35,145 nucleotides of DNA, from contig NZ_MSJL01000024.1 in the NCBI RefSeq assembly GCF_001921825.1, positions 1 to 35,145 of the forward strand, read 5' to 3'. How positions within the stretch are numbered: the stretch's first letter is position 1; the number at the start of each line of letters is the position of its first letter. This document shows positions 1-7,473 of this stretch, piece after piece. The position numbers and the translations under genes are program-made. The DNA comes from Streptococcus acidominimus. Its GTDB lineage: Bacteria; Bacillota; Bacilli; Lactobacillales; Streptococcaceae. The notes beneath the pieces were generated by a model, which saw only the letters and a list, made by a program, of their open reading frames with translations, was not told the origin of the DNA and made no database searches.

Positions 1-2
1 AT

Positions 3-242
3 TTTACAACACAGGCTGGCATCACTCTATCCATGTCACGAGTTGGGAAATGTATCGACAATGCACCAATTGAAAGTTTCTTTGGGCATTTCAAGACAGA
101 GTCTTATCATCTCAAGAAATACAAGACCTATGAGGAGCTAGTCGCAGATGTGGAAAGCTATATCCAGTTTTACAATACACAACGTTATCAAACTAAATTA
201 AACAACCTGACCCCTTGGGAATTCAGGAATCAGGTTGCTTAA
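3..242 (+). CDS. IS3-family transposase (OrfB, integrase core), C-terminal fragment
   Basis: This is the last 79 codons of a DDE transposase; the reading frame is open from base 3, so the gene begins outside the window. The residues around GKCIDNAPIESFFGHFK carry the D-N-x-x-x-E segment with the final catalytic glutamate of the rve integrase core. The tail with YIQFYNTQRYQ and LTPWEFR is typical of IS150/IS861-like IS3 OrfB proteins. The ATG at 33 is internal and is not a real start. The gene stops just before the right terminal inverted repeat, so this end of the element looks intact. Whether the full element is functional cannot be judged here. The family is well supported; the exact IS name is not. 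Confidence 0.9.
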   Translation, partial: FTTQAGITLSMSRVGKCIDNAPIESFFGHFKTESYHLKKYKTYEELVADVESYIQFYNTQRYQTKLNNLTPWEFRNQVA

Positions 243-259
243 TATCTTTTATTATTTGA

Positions 260-285
260 CTGTCTACTTGACAGGGAGCAGTTCA
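260..285. repeat. Right terminal inverted repeat of the IS3-family element
   Basis: After the transposase stop comes CTGTCTACTTGACAGGGAGC followed by AGTTCA. This has the form of IS150-group ends, whose outer end is typically TGAACTGC on the opposite strand. The left end lies outside the window, so the repeat pair and target duplication cannot be checked. The element ends about 26 bp from the stop codon of the next, oppositely oriented gene and may have displaced that gene's terminator; none is visible between them. Confidence 0.65.
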
Positions 286-311
286 GGTTGTATCCATTGA
301 AAGTTTTTATT

Positions 312-614
312 TTATTTCACAATCGGAATTGACATCTCAATCAAGCGGTCGGTATGAATGGTTTGGATACCTGCTTGATCAATAATCTTTGTATCGATTT
401 TGCGCTTGAGGAAGAAGTCGCGAATCTGTTCGAGCTCTACCAGTTGAACAGCGCGGTACTTGTTGCTAATCAAGAGTTCATAGTGAAGGGGTGCCTGCGT
501 AAAAATAACATCTGTATTCCCTGCGGAGTAGGTCTCCACCAGAAAGGCATCTGTATTTGCTAGTTGGTTTTGCACGAGCTGTGCTTGACTGTTTGTCGTG
601 TTGATGATCTTCAT
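312..614 (-). CDS. DUF1827 family protein (streptococcal, stress-linked neighbourhood)
   Basis: A 100-residue cytosolic protein starting MKIINTTNSQAQ, with the blocks YSAGNTDVIFTQAP and HYELLISNKYRA that I recognise from streptococcal DUF1827 proteins. There is no signal peptide or membrane segment. The start is supported by a strong GGAGGT a few bases upstream. It is the last gene of a minus-strand run clpE - Nudix - this gene with gaps of about 60 bp, so it may be expressed by read-through from the clpE promoter; I see no separate terminator in those gaps. Its biochemical function is unknown. The family call rests on remembered sequence resemblance. Confidence 0.75.
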   Translation of the reverse strand: MKIINTTNSQAQLVQNQLANTDAFLVETYSAGNTDVIFTQAPLHYELLISNKYRAVQLVELEQIRDFFLKRKIDTKIIDQAGIQTIHTDRLIEMSIPIVK

Positions 615-674
615 GCTTGACCTCCAATCATTCTTTGCATTTATTATAGCACTCTTAGGGGGATTTGACTAGCC

Positions 675-1127
675 TTAATCATACTGATGGGCTAACTTCC
701 ATTGCTCAATGCCCCACTTGTGGCTTCCACGTTTGAGCTTATCAATTGCAGTATCGATATCAAACCACGCTAGGTGGTTGAAGTCTTCAAGAGGCTGCCC
801 TATTTCTTGATAGTCGGTGACTTCATAGATATAGGCAGGATTGTAGTAGTAGGTATCACGGTGGCGTGAGTAGAAATATTCATCTGCCTGCCCGTAATAG
901 GTACCAATCTTTGCTGTAAAACCAAGTTCTTCTATCAATTCACGCTCGAGAGCGGTCAAATGATTTTCGCCAGCCTCGATTTCTCCTCCCGGGAGAAACC
1001 ACGCACCGTTGGGGGCCTGCACTAGAATGATGCGCTCTTTTTGTGGATCAGGAATGACGGCGTAGACGCCGTAGCGATTCTGGTAGGTCACTCCTGCTTC
1101 TTTTTTACCAAATGTTGCCTGTGTCAT
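675..1127 (-). CDS. Nudix hydrolase (MutT-like)
   Basis: A 150-residue Nudix protein. The Nudix box is complete: GGEIEAGE, seven residues, then RELIEELGF, matching GX5EX7REUXEEXGU, so the metal-binding glutamates are present. Members hydrolyse nucleoside diphosphates linked to another moiety; MutT-type housecleaning of oxidised nucleotides is possible, but the substrate cannot be read from sequence. I chose the ATG at 1127 because GAGGAAG lies directly upstream; an upstream TTG in the same frame would place that ribosome binding site inside the coding region. It lies between clpE and the DUF1827 gene on the same strand and is probably co-transcribed with them. Confidence 0.88.
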   Translation of the reverse strand: MTQATFGKKEAGVTYQNRYGVYAVIPDPQKERIILVQAPNGAWFLPGGEIEAGENHLTALERELIEELGFTAKIGTYYGQADEYFYSRHRDTYYYNPAYIYEVTDYQEIGQPLEDFNHLAWFDIDTAIDKLKRGSHKWGIEQWKLAHQYD

Positions 1128-1184
1128 TGTCTTCCTCAAGGATGATTTTTTATCATTATAGCATAAATATAGGAAAAAGAAAGC

Positions 1185-3398
1185 CTATTTTGCCTTTATC
1201 GAAATAGTTCCTTTGCTGCTTAGGACAGCACGTAGCTTCTTTTCCTCTGGGTGTTCCAGATAGAAGTCGGTCAATGGATCCTCAATATACTCTTGAATGG
1301 TTCTGCGCAACGGACGAGCTCCCATTTTAGGATCGTAGCCTAGGTCAACTAATTTTTCCTTGACCTTATCTGTTACATGCAGTGAAAGGCCGGTTGTTTC
1401 CAAGCGCTTGTTGACGTCAAGGAGCATGAGTTCCACAATATGGAGCAGGTTTTCCTTGCTGAGGGCATGAAATTCAATAATACCATCAAAGCGGTTCATA
1501 AATTCCGGGCTGAAGAAGTTGCTCAGCTGACCGAGGACAGACTGCGTGCGTCCTTCTAAGGCAGCACCGAAGCCAACGCTAGCTTCCACCTTACCGCTTC
1601 CAGCATTTGAGGTCATGATGATAATGGTATCTTTGAAGCTGACAGTGCGTCCTTGTCCGTCTGTCAGACGGCCGTCGTCAAGGACTTGGAGGAACATGTG
1701 CATGACATCAGGATGAGCCTTTTCAATCTCATCAAGCAGAATCAGCGAGTAGGGATTGCGGCGAACCTTTTCTGTCAATTGACCAGCTTCCTCGTAGCCT
1801 ACATAGCCTGGAGGCGCTCCGACTAATTTTGCGACTGCGTGTTTTTCCATATACTCGGACATATCAAAGCGAATCATGCTGTCAGCAGAGCCAAAGAGTT
1901 CGATAGCCAACTGTTTTGATAGCTCGGTTTTCCCGACCCCTGTTGGTCCAACAAAGAGGAAACTTCCGATTGGACGGTTGGGTGCGCCGAGTCCCACTCG
2001 ATTGCGGCGAATGGCTTTGGCAATCTTATCAACGGCATCATCTTGGCCGATGACATGGGCTTTTAGGTCACTAGCTAGGTTAATCAGTTGTGACTGCTCT
2101 TTTTCTTTTAAATCACCGACAGGAATATTGGTTTTTTGCTCGATAATCGCTTCGATTTCTTTTTCTGTAATGACAGGAATATCTTCCTCGCTAATCGTTG
2201 CCTTTTGCATTTCCTTGTATTTGGCAATTTGGTCGCGGTAGTAGGCAGCTTTTTCAAAATCCTCATCCCGAGTGGCTTGGGTCTTGCGATTTTCGGCATC
2301 AATCAAGCGTTGGTCAATTTCTTTAGGATCGACAAAATTCAGGGTCAAGTTCATCTTAGAGCCAGCTTCATCAAGCAAATCAATGGCCTTGTCTGGCAAG
2401 AAGCGGTCTTGAATGTAGCGGTTTGAGAGAATTGCTGCTGCTTCAATGGCTTCGTCGGTGTATTTGACATGGTGATAATCTTGGTATTTGCTCTGGATTC
2501 CCTTGAGGATAGTGATGGTTTCCTCGACACTTGGTTCATCAACCTTGACAGGCTGCATGCGACGCTCCAAGGCTGCATCTTTTTCGATGATACGGTACTC
2601 GTTGAGCGTGGTAGCACCGACCAGCTGCATTTCACCACGAGCGAGGGCAGGTTTCAAGATATTGCCTGCGTCCATGTTGCCATCTCCAGCAGAGCCAGCG
2701 CCGACAATCTCGTGAATTTCATCAATGAAGAGAATAATCTCCTTGCGATTGCGGATTTCTTCCATCAGTTTCTGCATGCGCTCTTCAAATTGTCCGCGGA
2801 TACCGGTTCCCTGAACCAGACTGACAACATCAAGGCGAATGACCTCCCGACCTTGGAGTTTTTGTGGGACATCACCATCCACGATTTTTTGGGCGAGGCC
2901 TTCAACAACGGCTGTTTTTCCGACCCCTGGCTCACCGATAAGGACAGGGTTATTCTTGGTTCTACGGTTGAGAATTTCGATAACGCGCTTAATTTCCTCG
3001 TCACGGCCAATCACAGGATCAATATCCCCACGGCGGGCAATTTCAGTCACGTTAATTCCAAATTCCTCCAGCAATCCCTTGGGTTGTTGTGGCGGAGGCG
3101 TAGTACCACCATTATTGCCCCGATTGCCACCACCCGCTTGGGTAGGAGGTGTTTGGTTACGCGCCTTTCCAGCAGGTGTATGCCCAGGAATCCCTCCGAT
3201 ATTATTGAAAAATTCACTGAATGGATCCATATTGTTGGGATTTGCTAGGTCTCCCAATCCTTTTAAAATAGCATTGTTAGGATCTGTTTTCATGATTTGG
3301 TAACAGTTGTGACAGAGGTCCACCTGTTGTTGTTTTCCGTTCAGATTTGTATAGAGATGAATGGTTGCGTCGTTGATATTACAATTATGGCAAAGCAT
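1185..3398 (-). CDS. clpE: ATP-dependent Clp protease ATP-binding subunit ClpE
   Basis: About 737 residues. ClpE is a Hsp100 AAA+ unfoldase that feeds ClpP or disaggregates proteins after heat and other stress. The order of parts is diagnostic: an N-terminal zinc finger with two CxNC/CHNC pairs (CHNC at residues 3-6 and again near 29), a Gly/Pro/Gln-rich linker, a first AAA+ module with Walker A GEPGVGKT, a UVR-like helical segment ([13 protein letters not shown]), and a second AAA+ module with GPTGVGKT, then the ClpB D2-small domain. This separates ClpE from ClpC, which has a Clp-N domain instead. The ATG at 3398 is preceded by AGAGGG at correct spacing; the upstream in-frame TTG is less likely. 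A sigma-A promoter and CtsR-like box lie upstream. Confidence 0.97.
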   Translation of the reverse strand: MLCHNCNINDATIHLYTNLNGKQQQVDLCHNCYQIMKTDPNNAILKGLGDLANPNNMDPFSEFFNNIGGIPGHTPAGKARNQTPPTQAGGGNRGNNGGTTPPPQQPKGLLEEFGINVTEIARRGDIDPVIGRDEEIKRVIEILNRRTKNNPVLIGEPGVGKTAVVEGLAQKIVDGDVPQKLQGREVIRLDVVSLVQGTGIRGQFEERMQKLMEEIRNRKEIILFIDEIHEIVGAGSAGDGNMDAGNILKPALARGEMQLVGATTLNEYRIIEKDAALERRMQPVKVDEPSVEETITILKGIQSKYQDYHHVKYTDEAIEAAAILSNRYIQDRFLPDKAIDLLDEAGSKMNLTLNFVDPKEIDQRLIDAENRKTQATRDEDFEKAAYYRDQIAKYKEMQKATISEEDIPVITEKEIEAIIEQKTNIPVGDLKEKEQSQLINLASDLKAHVIGQDDAVDKIAKAIRRNRVGLGAPNRPIGSFLFVGPTGVGKTELSKQLAIELFGSADSMIRFDMSEYMEKHAVAKLVGAPPGYVGYEEAGQLTEKVRRNPYSLILLDEIEKAHPDVMHMFLQVLDDGRLTDGQGRTVSFKDTIIIMTSNAGSGKVEASVGFGAALEGRTQSVLGQLSNFFSPEFMNRFDGIIEFHALSKENLLHIVELMLLDVNKRLETTGLSLHVTDKVKEKLVDLGYDPKMGARPLRRTIQEYIEDPLTDFYLEHPEEKKLRAVLSSKGTISIKAK

Positions 3399-3486
3399 GG
3401 GCAATCCCTCTTTCTATCGAAATGTCTTCCTTTTCTTTCTTAACAATCAAAGAATAGCCTGACTATTGAATCCACAGGATACGAAT

Positions 3487-3540
3487 AGTCAATAAAGGTC
3501 AGATATAAGTTTATTATAACAAGATTTAGCTAAATTGCAA
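3487..3540 (-). promoter_or_regulatory. clpE promoter with CtsR-like operator
   Basis: On the minus strand there is TTGCAA (3535-3540), a 16-bp spacer and TATAAT (3513-3518). Just downstream, on the plus strand, AGTCAAT AAA GGTCAGA (3487-3503) resembles the CtsR direct repeat (A/G)GTCAAA-NAN-(A/G)GTCAAA with one mismatch in the first heptamer and one or two in the second. A CtsR box overlapping the transcription start would repress initiation until heat stress. CtsR control of clpE is known in low-GC Gram-positives; the box here is my reading. Confidence 0.72.
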
Positions 3541-3635
3541 GAATCTGCTACCTAAATTGAAAAGAAATCAGAACCTGTTGCAGACCAATGACTGGCAAGG
3601 CAAGCGACTGTTTATCCCGTTTCCTTGAAAAGCGG

Positions 3636-3661
3636 AAAGCCTAAGGGGTAGGCTTTAAGTT
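3636..3661. other. Intergenic hairpin between divergent clpE and DUF1797 genes
   Basis: AAAGCCTA (3636-3643) and TAGGCTTT (3649-3656) form a perfect 8-bp stem with a 5-nt loop, followed on the plus strand by AAGTTTTTG. It looks like a weak plus-strand terminator, but there is no gene upstream of it on that strand. It may end a short RNA started nearby or be a repeat remnant. The rest of 3541-3732 shows no gene. Confidence 0.4.
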
Positions 3662-3732
3662 TTTGTAGGGTAGTAGATTGGTATAAAGCAAGAAGAAAAT
3701 GGATAAATCAAGACTTTTTACAGGAAATATGG

Positions 3733-3763
3733 TAGAATACGTTTATAATAAAAAATTAGGAGA
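3733..3763 (+). promoter_or_regulatory. Extended -10 promoter and ribosome binding site of the DUF1797 gene
   Basis: TGGTAGAAT (extended -10, TAGAAT at 3733-3738) lies about 30 bp before the start codon. A second TATAAT is at 3744-3749. The Shine-Dalgarno AGGAGAAG precedes the ATG at 3770. Confidence 0.55.
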
Positions 3764-3769
3764 AGTGAT

Positions 3770-4000
3770 ATGGAATCACATTTAGTGCGAATTATTAACC
3801 GTTTGGAAGCTATGGCTACGGATGGTGGAACCTTAAAACGTAATTTTGAGCGTGACGGCGTTGTCGTTGCAGAGGTTGCGTACAGCTTTGATGAGGAAAA
3901 TGGTTCTGTCTTTACGCTTCGTGATGTTCAAGCGCGTGAGACATACACCTTTGATAGCATTGACTTGATTGCAATGGAAATCTACGAATTACTGTATTAA
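3770..4000 (+). CDS. DUF1797 family protein (YkuJ-like)
   Basis: A 76-residue acidic cytosolic protein. The blocks RIINRLEAMA, RNFERDGVVVAEVAY and TYTFDSIDLIAMEIYELL match the small, widely conserved Firmicute family DUF1797/YkuJ. No membrane segment or catalytic motif is seen and its role is not established. It is monocistronic: own promoter upstream, and the following gene is more than 400 bp away with its own promoter. The length equals the family norm. Confidence 0.88.
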   Translation: MESHLVRIINRLEAMATDGGTLKRNFERDGVVVAEVAYSFDEENGSVFTLRDVQARETYTFDSIDLIAMEIYELLY

Positions 4001-4330
4001 TTCTTACAGAAACCCTGTATCATAGCTCATACTCCCTTCAAGATTAGTATCTGTGCTAGTCGCTGTTCGTGTTTTCAAGAGATGCACACTGGACTTTTTG
4101 CTCAGCCTCTAGGAGATAAGGATCGTCAAGTTCATCTCATCAAAAACGCCAGTAGTTGAAATAGTGGCTAGCCGATCAAGTGTTAGATAAGAAAAGGAAC
4201 TCCTTTTCTTAGGCATGATAAGGGGAGTGAGTGACGTCAGATTCTGGTTTTTGACGAGTATGAAAACAGTCTAAGTACCTGCTGTGATACAGTTGTTAAG
4301 ACGGAAAAGCACCTCGGTGCTTTTTTTCTG
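4001..4330 (+). other. Gene-free stretch with two hairpins and a repeat-like segment
   Basis: No convincing open frame. It holds a 9-10 bp hairpin, AAGAAAAGGA/TCCTTTTCTT at 4189-4210, without a T-run, and a segment (GACGTCAGATTCTGG at 4233-4247) that recurs in altered form on the opposite strand near 17937-17962 and 23410-23440. It ends with a strong terminator: AGCACC-TC-GGTGCT (4308-4321) followed by seven T. The terminator sits about 300 nt after the DUF1797 gene and before the next promoter, so it ends either a long 3' UTR or a small RNA. Confidence 0.45.
4308..4327 (+). terminator. Rho-independent terminator upstream of the amino-acid ABC operon
   Basis: Stem AGCAC/GTGCT with a CTCG tetraloop and a following T7 tract. 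It resembles the terminal hairpin of a tracrRNA, but the sequence upstream lacks an anti-repeat and nexus. Confidence 0.75.
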
Positions 4331-4352
4331 GATTGAATATTTAATCGAAATA

Positions 4353-4380
4353 TTGTATTTTTATTCAAAAGTGGTATAAT
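4353..4380 (+). promoter_or_regulatory. Promoter of the amino-acid ABC transporter operon
   Basis: TTGTAT (4353-4358), 16-bp spacer, TATAAT (4375-4380). The ribosome binding site AGAGGT follows at 4401-4406, before the ATG at 4413. Confidence 0.7.
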
Positions 4381-4412
4381 AAGAAACAGATAGTTTGAAA
4401 AGAGGTAAACAA

Positions 4413-5102
4413 ATGGATTTCTCATTCCTTCCCAAGTACTGGGACTATTTTAATTATGGAGCGATTGTAACGCTGATGATAGCAGCCTTGGTTGTATTCT
4501 TCGGTAGCATCTTAGGGATTATTTTAGCCTTTGCTCAACGGAGCAAATTCCGCCCCCTAGCTTGGCTGGCCAATATCTATGTCTGGATCTTCCGTGGAAC
4601 ACCTATGGTAGTACAGATCATGATTGCCTTTGCGGTCATGAATATCACGGCACCGACCTTTGAGTTGGGGATTCTATCCGTGGACTTGTCTCGCTTGCTA
4701 CCCGGGATTATCGTGATTTCAATGAATAGTGGTGCCTATGTATCGGAAACAGTGAGGGCAGGGATCAACGCTGTACCTAAGGGACAGTTAGAGGCAGCGT
4801 ATTCTTTGGGGATTCGCCCCTTTGAAGCCATGAAATCCGTCATCATGCCTCAGGCAGTCAAAAATATCTTACCAGCCTTGGGAAATGAGTTTGTGACGAT
4901 TTTAAAAGATAGCTCCCTCTTGTCAACGATCGGTGTCATTGAGCTATGGAATAGTGCGACGACCGTTGCAGCAACGACCTACTTGACCTTGACGCCGCTC
5001 CTGTTTGCGGCAGCTTATTATTTGGTGATGACGAGTATCTTGACCCTAGCGATTCAGGCATTTGAGAAACGGTTAAACAAAGGAGGACAGCTAGATGCGT
5101 GA
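4413..5102 (+). CDS. Polar amino-acid ABC transporter permease (HisM/GlnP family)
   Basis: A 229-residue integral membrane protein of the His/Glu/Gln/Arg/opine permease family. The N-terminal part has a long hydrophobic helix ([17 protein letters not shown]). The cytoplasmic EAA loop that docks with the ATPase is clear: [20 protein letters not shown], near residues 127-146, followed by the usual [20 protein letters not shown]. The ATG at 4413 has AGAGGT seven bases upstream; an earlier in-frame TTG is rejected. It overlaps the ATPase gene by 8 bp. No substrate-binding protein is fused or adjacent, so the substrate (glutamine, cystine or another polar amino acid) is undetermined. Confidence 0.92.
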   Translation: MDFSFLPKYWDYFNYGAIVTLMIAALVVFFGSILGIILAFAQRSKFRPLAWLANIYVWIFRGTPMVVQIMIAFAVMNITAPTFELGILSVDLSRLLPGIIVISMNSGAYVSETVRAGINAVPKGQLEAAYSLGIRPFEAMKSVIMPQAVKNILPALGNEFVTILKDSSLLSTIGVIELWNSATTVAATTYLTLTPLLFAAAYYLVMTSILTLAIQAFEKRLNKGGQLDA

Positions 5103-5829
5103 GACCATTATTTCGATACAAAATCTTCATAAGTCATTCGGTAAAAATGAGGTCTTAAAGGGGATTGACCTTGAGATTGAAAAGGGACAGGTGGTCGTGA
5201 TTATTGGACCATCTGGTAGTGGAAAATCAACCTTCTTGCGAACCATGAACCTGCTAGAGGTACCAACCAAGGGAACAGTGATCTTTGAAGGTGTTGACAT
5301 TACTGACAAGTCCAATGACATTTTCAAAATGCGGGAAAAAATGGGAATGGTCTTTCAACAATTTAATCTTTTTCCCAATATGTCCGTTTTGGAGAATATC
5401 ACCCTGTCACCGATAAAGACCAAGGGATTGACCAAGGCTGATGCAGAGAAAAAAGCCTATGATTTGTTGGAAAAGGTGGGCTTGCCAGATAAGGCACAAG
5501 CCTATCCTCAGAGCTTATCAGGTGGTCAGCAGCAGCGGATTGCCATTGCGCGTGGTCTTGCCATGGACCCAGATGTTTTGCTCTTTGATGAGCCGACTTC
5601 TGCCCTTGATCCAGAAATGGTTGGAGAAGTGCTAGGCGTCATGCAAGACCTGGCTAAGTCAGGGATGACCATGGTTATTGTGACCCATGAAATGGGCTTT
5701 GCGCGGGAGGTGGCTGACCGCGTTATCTTCATGGATGGTGGAGTTGTCGTAGAAGACGGAACACCGCAACAAGTCTTTGAAGAAACCAAGGAAGAGCGAA
5801 CCAAGGATTTCTTGTCTAAAGTATTATAA
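5095..5829 (+). CDS. Polar amino-acid ABC transporter ATP-binding protein (GlnQ-like)
   Basis: A 244-residue ABC ATPase energising the preceding permease. All motifs are present: Walker [10 protein letters not shown] (about residue 39), Q-loop VFQQFNLFP, signature LSGGQQQR, Walker [13 protein letters not shown] and the H-loop in VIVTHEMGF. The [12 protein letters not shown] and [13 protein letters not shown] blocks are characteristic of the amino-acid importer subfamily. A strong AGGAGG precedes the start, which overlaps the permease stop, showing translational coupling. The operon ends with a strong terminator directly after the stop. It lacks a binding-protein gene, so one encoded elsewhere must be shared, or the pair is an incomplete operon. 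Confidence 0.95.
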   Translation: MRETIISIQNLHKSFGKNEVLKGIDLEIEKGQVVVIIGPSGSGKSTFLRTMNLLEVPTKGTVIFEGVDITDKSNDIFKMREKMGMVFQQFNLFPNMSVLENITLSPIKTKGLTKADAEKKAYDLLEKVGLPDKAQAYPQSLSGGQQQRIAIARGLAMDPDVLLFDEPTSALDPEMVGEVLGVMQDLAKSGMTMVIVTHEMGFAREVADRVIFMDGGVVVEDGTPQQVFEETKEERTKDFLSKVL

Positions 5830-5833
5830 AAGG

Positions 5834-5890
5834 AAAGAGTGAGGAAAAACTCGCAACTTGCAAGAGTTGGTTTTTCCTCACTCTTTATAT
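5834..5890 (+). terminator. Strong terminator of the amino-acid ABC operon
   Basis: A long stem: AAAGAGTGAGGAAAAACTC (5834-5852) pairs with the mirror ending TTTTTCCTCACTCTTT (about 5871-5886), followed by ATATTTT. It is nearly symmetrical, so it may act in both directions. Confidence 0.88.
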
Positions 5891-6011
5891 TTTAATTCTG
5901 GACTGGATAAGTCCATCACCTGAGCGTTGCATTTCTACTTCTCGCAGTTGCTTAGGACAAAACTTGCTCTTTAATCAGTCTAACAAAGTGTTAGGAACAG
6001 AGATAAAATTT

Positions 6012-6020
6012 TGGTATAAT
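6012..6020 (+). promoter_or_regulatory. folD promoter (extended -10)
   Basis: TTGGTATAAT ends at 6020 with the TGG extension and TATAAT at 6015-6020; no good -35 is seen at 17 bp. The ribosome binding site AAAGGAG lies before the ATG at 6045. Confidence 0.65.
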
Positions 6021-6044
6021 GGAAAAAACGTAAAGGAGACGACG

Positions 6045-6902
6045 ATGATACGATTGGACGGAAAAGCTTTAGCAGCAAAAATGCAGGGACAGTTAGCTGA
6101 AAAAACAGCGGCGTTAAAGGAAAAGACAGGTGTGGAGCCGGGGCTTGTTGTGATTTTGGTAGGAGATAATCCTGCTAGTCAAGTCTATGTCCGCAATAAG
6201 GAACGTTCAGCTCTAGCAGCTGGATTTCGCAGCGAGGTTGTGCGTCTGCCTGAGACAACGAGCCAAGAGGAGCTTTTGGCGGTGATTGAGCGCTATAATC
6301 AGAATGCGGACTGGCATGGAATTTTAGTTCAACTTCCTTTACCAGAACATATAGATGAAGAGGTCGTTCTCCTTGCAATTGATCCAGATAAGGATGTAGA
6401 TGGTTTTCATCCTATGAATATGGGGCAATTCTGGAGTGGCCATCCTGTCATGATCCCTTCAACCCCTGCGGGGATTATGGAACTCTTGCGTGAATATGGT
6501 ATTAAGCCTGAGGGCAAGAAAGCTCTTGTCATTGGTCGGAGCAATATTGTCGGCAAGCCCATGGCTCAACTCTTGTTAGATGCCAATGCGACCGTCACCA
6601 TTGCTCATTCACGGACAGAGAATCTTCCCACCCTCGCTCGAGAAGCAGATATTTTAGTTGTGGCTATTGGTCGCGGTCATTTTGTGACCAAGGATTTCGT
6701 CAAGGAAGGAGCAGTAGTCATTGATGTTGGGATGAACCGTGATGAGAATGGCAAGCTGATTGGCGATGTCGCCTTTGAGGAGGTAAAAGAAATCGCCAGC
6801 CACCTCACACCTGTTCCTGGCGGTGTAGGTCCTATGACCATCACCATGCTCATGGAGCAGACCTACCAAGCCTGCAAGAGATTCCTTGCTAGCAGTAAAT
6901 GA
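6045..6902 (+). CDS. folD: Bifunctional methylenetetrahydrofolate dehydrogenase / methenyltetrahydrofolate cyclohydrolase
   Basis: A 285-residue soluble enzyme interconverting 5,10-methylene-, methenyl- and 10-formyl-tetrahydrofolate with NADP. It supplies one-carbon units for purine and fMet-tRNA synthesis. Visible signatures are the catalytic YxxxK in YVRNKE (about residues 48-53), [17 protein letters not shown], the Rossmann segment [15 protein letters not shown] and the C-terminal [10 protein letters not shown] place the start at the ATG after AAAGGAGACGACG; an open frame continues 27 codons further upstream but lacks a ribosome binding site and overlaps the promoter. Single-gene transcript with its own promoter and a strong terminator. 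Confidence 0.97.
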   Translation: MIRLDGKALAAKMQGQLAEKTAALKEKTGVEPGLVVILVGDNPASQVYVRNKERSALAAGFRSEVVRLPETTSQEELLAVIERYNQNADWHGILVQLPLPEHIDEEVVLLAIDPDKDVDGFHPMNMGQFWSGHPVMIPSTPAGIMELLREYGIKPEGKKALVIGRSNIVGKPMAQLLLDANATVTIAHSRTENLPTLAREADILVVAIGRGHFVTKDFVKEGAVVIDVGMNRDENGKLIGDVAFEEVKEIASHLTPVPGGVGPMTITMLMEQTYQACKRFLASSK

Positions 6903-6986
6903 TACAAATCAGCCCTAAGACATGATGTTAGAAAAACTCACTTAGAGCCTACTACTATCAATCCTAAATAGTTTTCACCATCTTTG

Positions 6987-7025
6987 AAAACCAACCAGCC
7001 CAAGTGACGAGCTGGTTGGTTTTTT
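6987..7025 (+). terminator. folD terminator
   Basis: AAAACCAACCAGC (6987-6999) pairs perfectly with GCTGGTTGGTTTT (7011-7023), followed by further T. The AAAA/TTTT flanks make it potentially bidirectional, which matters because a minus-strand RNA ends at 7189. Confidence 0.9.
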
Positions 7026-7087
7026 ATGTTGGGGAAATAATCTCTCCTACTCAATAAATAGCCATAAGCTGTAATCAATTAAAACTG

Positions 7088-7106
7088 GGACAACTATGTC
7101 CTTTTT
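7088..7106 (+). terminator. Small hairpin with T-run in the folD-tracrRNA gap
   Basis: GGACA-ACTA-TGTCC followed by TTTTT. There is no obvious transcript for it to end besides read-through from folD. Nothing else is recognisable in 7026-7188. Confidence 0.45.
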
Positions 7107-7188
7107 ACATCTTCATTGTCCTAATGCAATCCTTTAAGATTTTGACAAAGTATCCCTGTGATTTTTGAAGGGCATTAGATAAACCTAC

Positions 7189-7284
7189 AAAAAAAGCACC
7201 GAATCGGTGCACACCCCTTACGAGGTTGAATACGGACGAAGCCTTATTTTAACATGCTGTGCTGTTTCAGTTAAATTCCAACCG
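7189..7284 (-). ncRNA. tracrRNA of a type II-A CRISPR-Cas9 system (no cas genes nearby)
   Basis: Read on the minus strand, every module of a streptococcal tracrRNA appears in order. The anti-repeat (7284 to 7246) contains GGTTGGAA and AAACAGCACAGCATG. Next come GTTAAAATAAGGC, as in the S. pyogenes and S. thermophilus CRISPR3 RNAs, the nexus GGCTTCGTCCGT (7243-7232), a second hairpin ACCTC-GTAA-GGGGT, and the terminal hairpin GCACCGATTCGGTGC (7210-7196) with a T7 tract (7195-7189). The plus-strand mirror of the anti-repeat includes GCTGTGCTGTTTC (7256-7268), identical to the core of common streptococcal type II-A repeats. tracrRNA pairs with pre-crRNA, recruits RNase III and loads Cas9. There is no Cas9 or array in the window; folD and trmL flank the locus. 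A longer 5' form could begin upstream towards 7330; I could not fix its promoter. The 5' end is approximate. Confidence 0.93.
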
Positions 7285-7331
7285 TTATGAGAAGAAGCGT
7301 GAAAAAAATTAGGGATTTTCAATACTATTGC

Positions 7332-7360
7332 TTGACGCACCTAGCGACTTGCGTTATAAT
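7332..7360 (+). promoter_or_regulatory. Strong sigma-A promoter divergent from the tracrRNA
   Basis: TTGACG (7332-7337), exact 17-bp spacer, TATAAT (7355-7360): the best promoter in the window. It fires rightwards, away from the tracrRNA, about 50 bp from the anti-repeat. In S. pyogenes-type loci the cas9 promoter occupies this place. Here the downstream gene is trmL, about 185 nt further on. Whether it is a relic Pcas or a native promoter is inference. Confidence 0.82.
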
Positions 7361-7366
7361 GGTAAT

Positions 7367-7473
7367 AAGATTTTCATTGATTTAAATCAAACCTGTTGTG
7401 ATTTAAGTGAATGAAATCATCATTCACCATGCTGTTTGCTGAGCTTGACTCCGGGCAGTGTGGCTATTTTTTT
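7367..7473 (+). ncRNA. Structured leader or small RNA ahead of trmL
   Basis: The transcript expected from the 7355 promoter contains a perfect hairpin GTGAATGA-AATCA-TCATTCAC. This is followed by an imperfect GC-richer stem (GCTGT.TGCT.GAG with CTC..GGCA..GTGGC) running straight into TATTTTTTT at 7464-7473. That is the layout of an attenuator or of a roughly 105-nt small RNA with its own terminator. I do not recognise it as a known riboswitch class, and no open frame is evident. Confidence 0.5.

Noticed and set aside
33..242. Complete 69-residue gene starting at the ATG at 33
   Set aside because: The frame is open to the window edge and the residues before it continue the integrase core, so this is an internal methionine of a truncated view.
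2469..3248. Long open frame (259 codons) antisense to clpE
   Set aside because: Shadow of the clpE coding strand with no recognisable domain and no ribosome binding site.
3480..3487. Exact TACGAATA (competence cin-box) on the plus strand
   Set aside because: An 8-mer is expected about once in this window by chance. It points away from clpE, lacks a T-rich upstream stretch and is nearly 290 bp from the next gene.
4240..4330. Possible second tracrRNA on the plus strand because of the AGCACC/GGTGCT-T7 end
   Set aside because: Upstream sequence lacks the GTTAAAATAAGGC segment, nexus and an anti-repeat; only the terminator resembles one.
7246..7284. Solitary CRISPR repeat on the plus strand (contains GCTGTGCTGTTTC)
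   Set aside because: It is the complement of the tracrRNA anti-repeat. The flanks match tracrRNA modules, not spacers, and there is no second repeat nearby.
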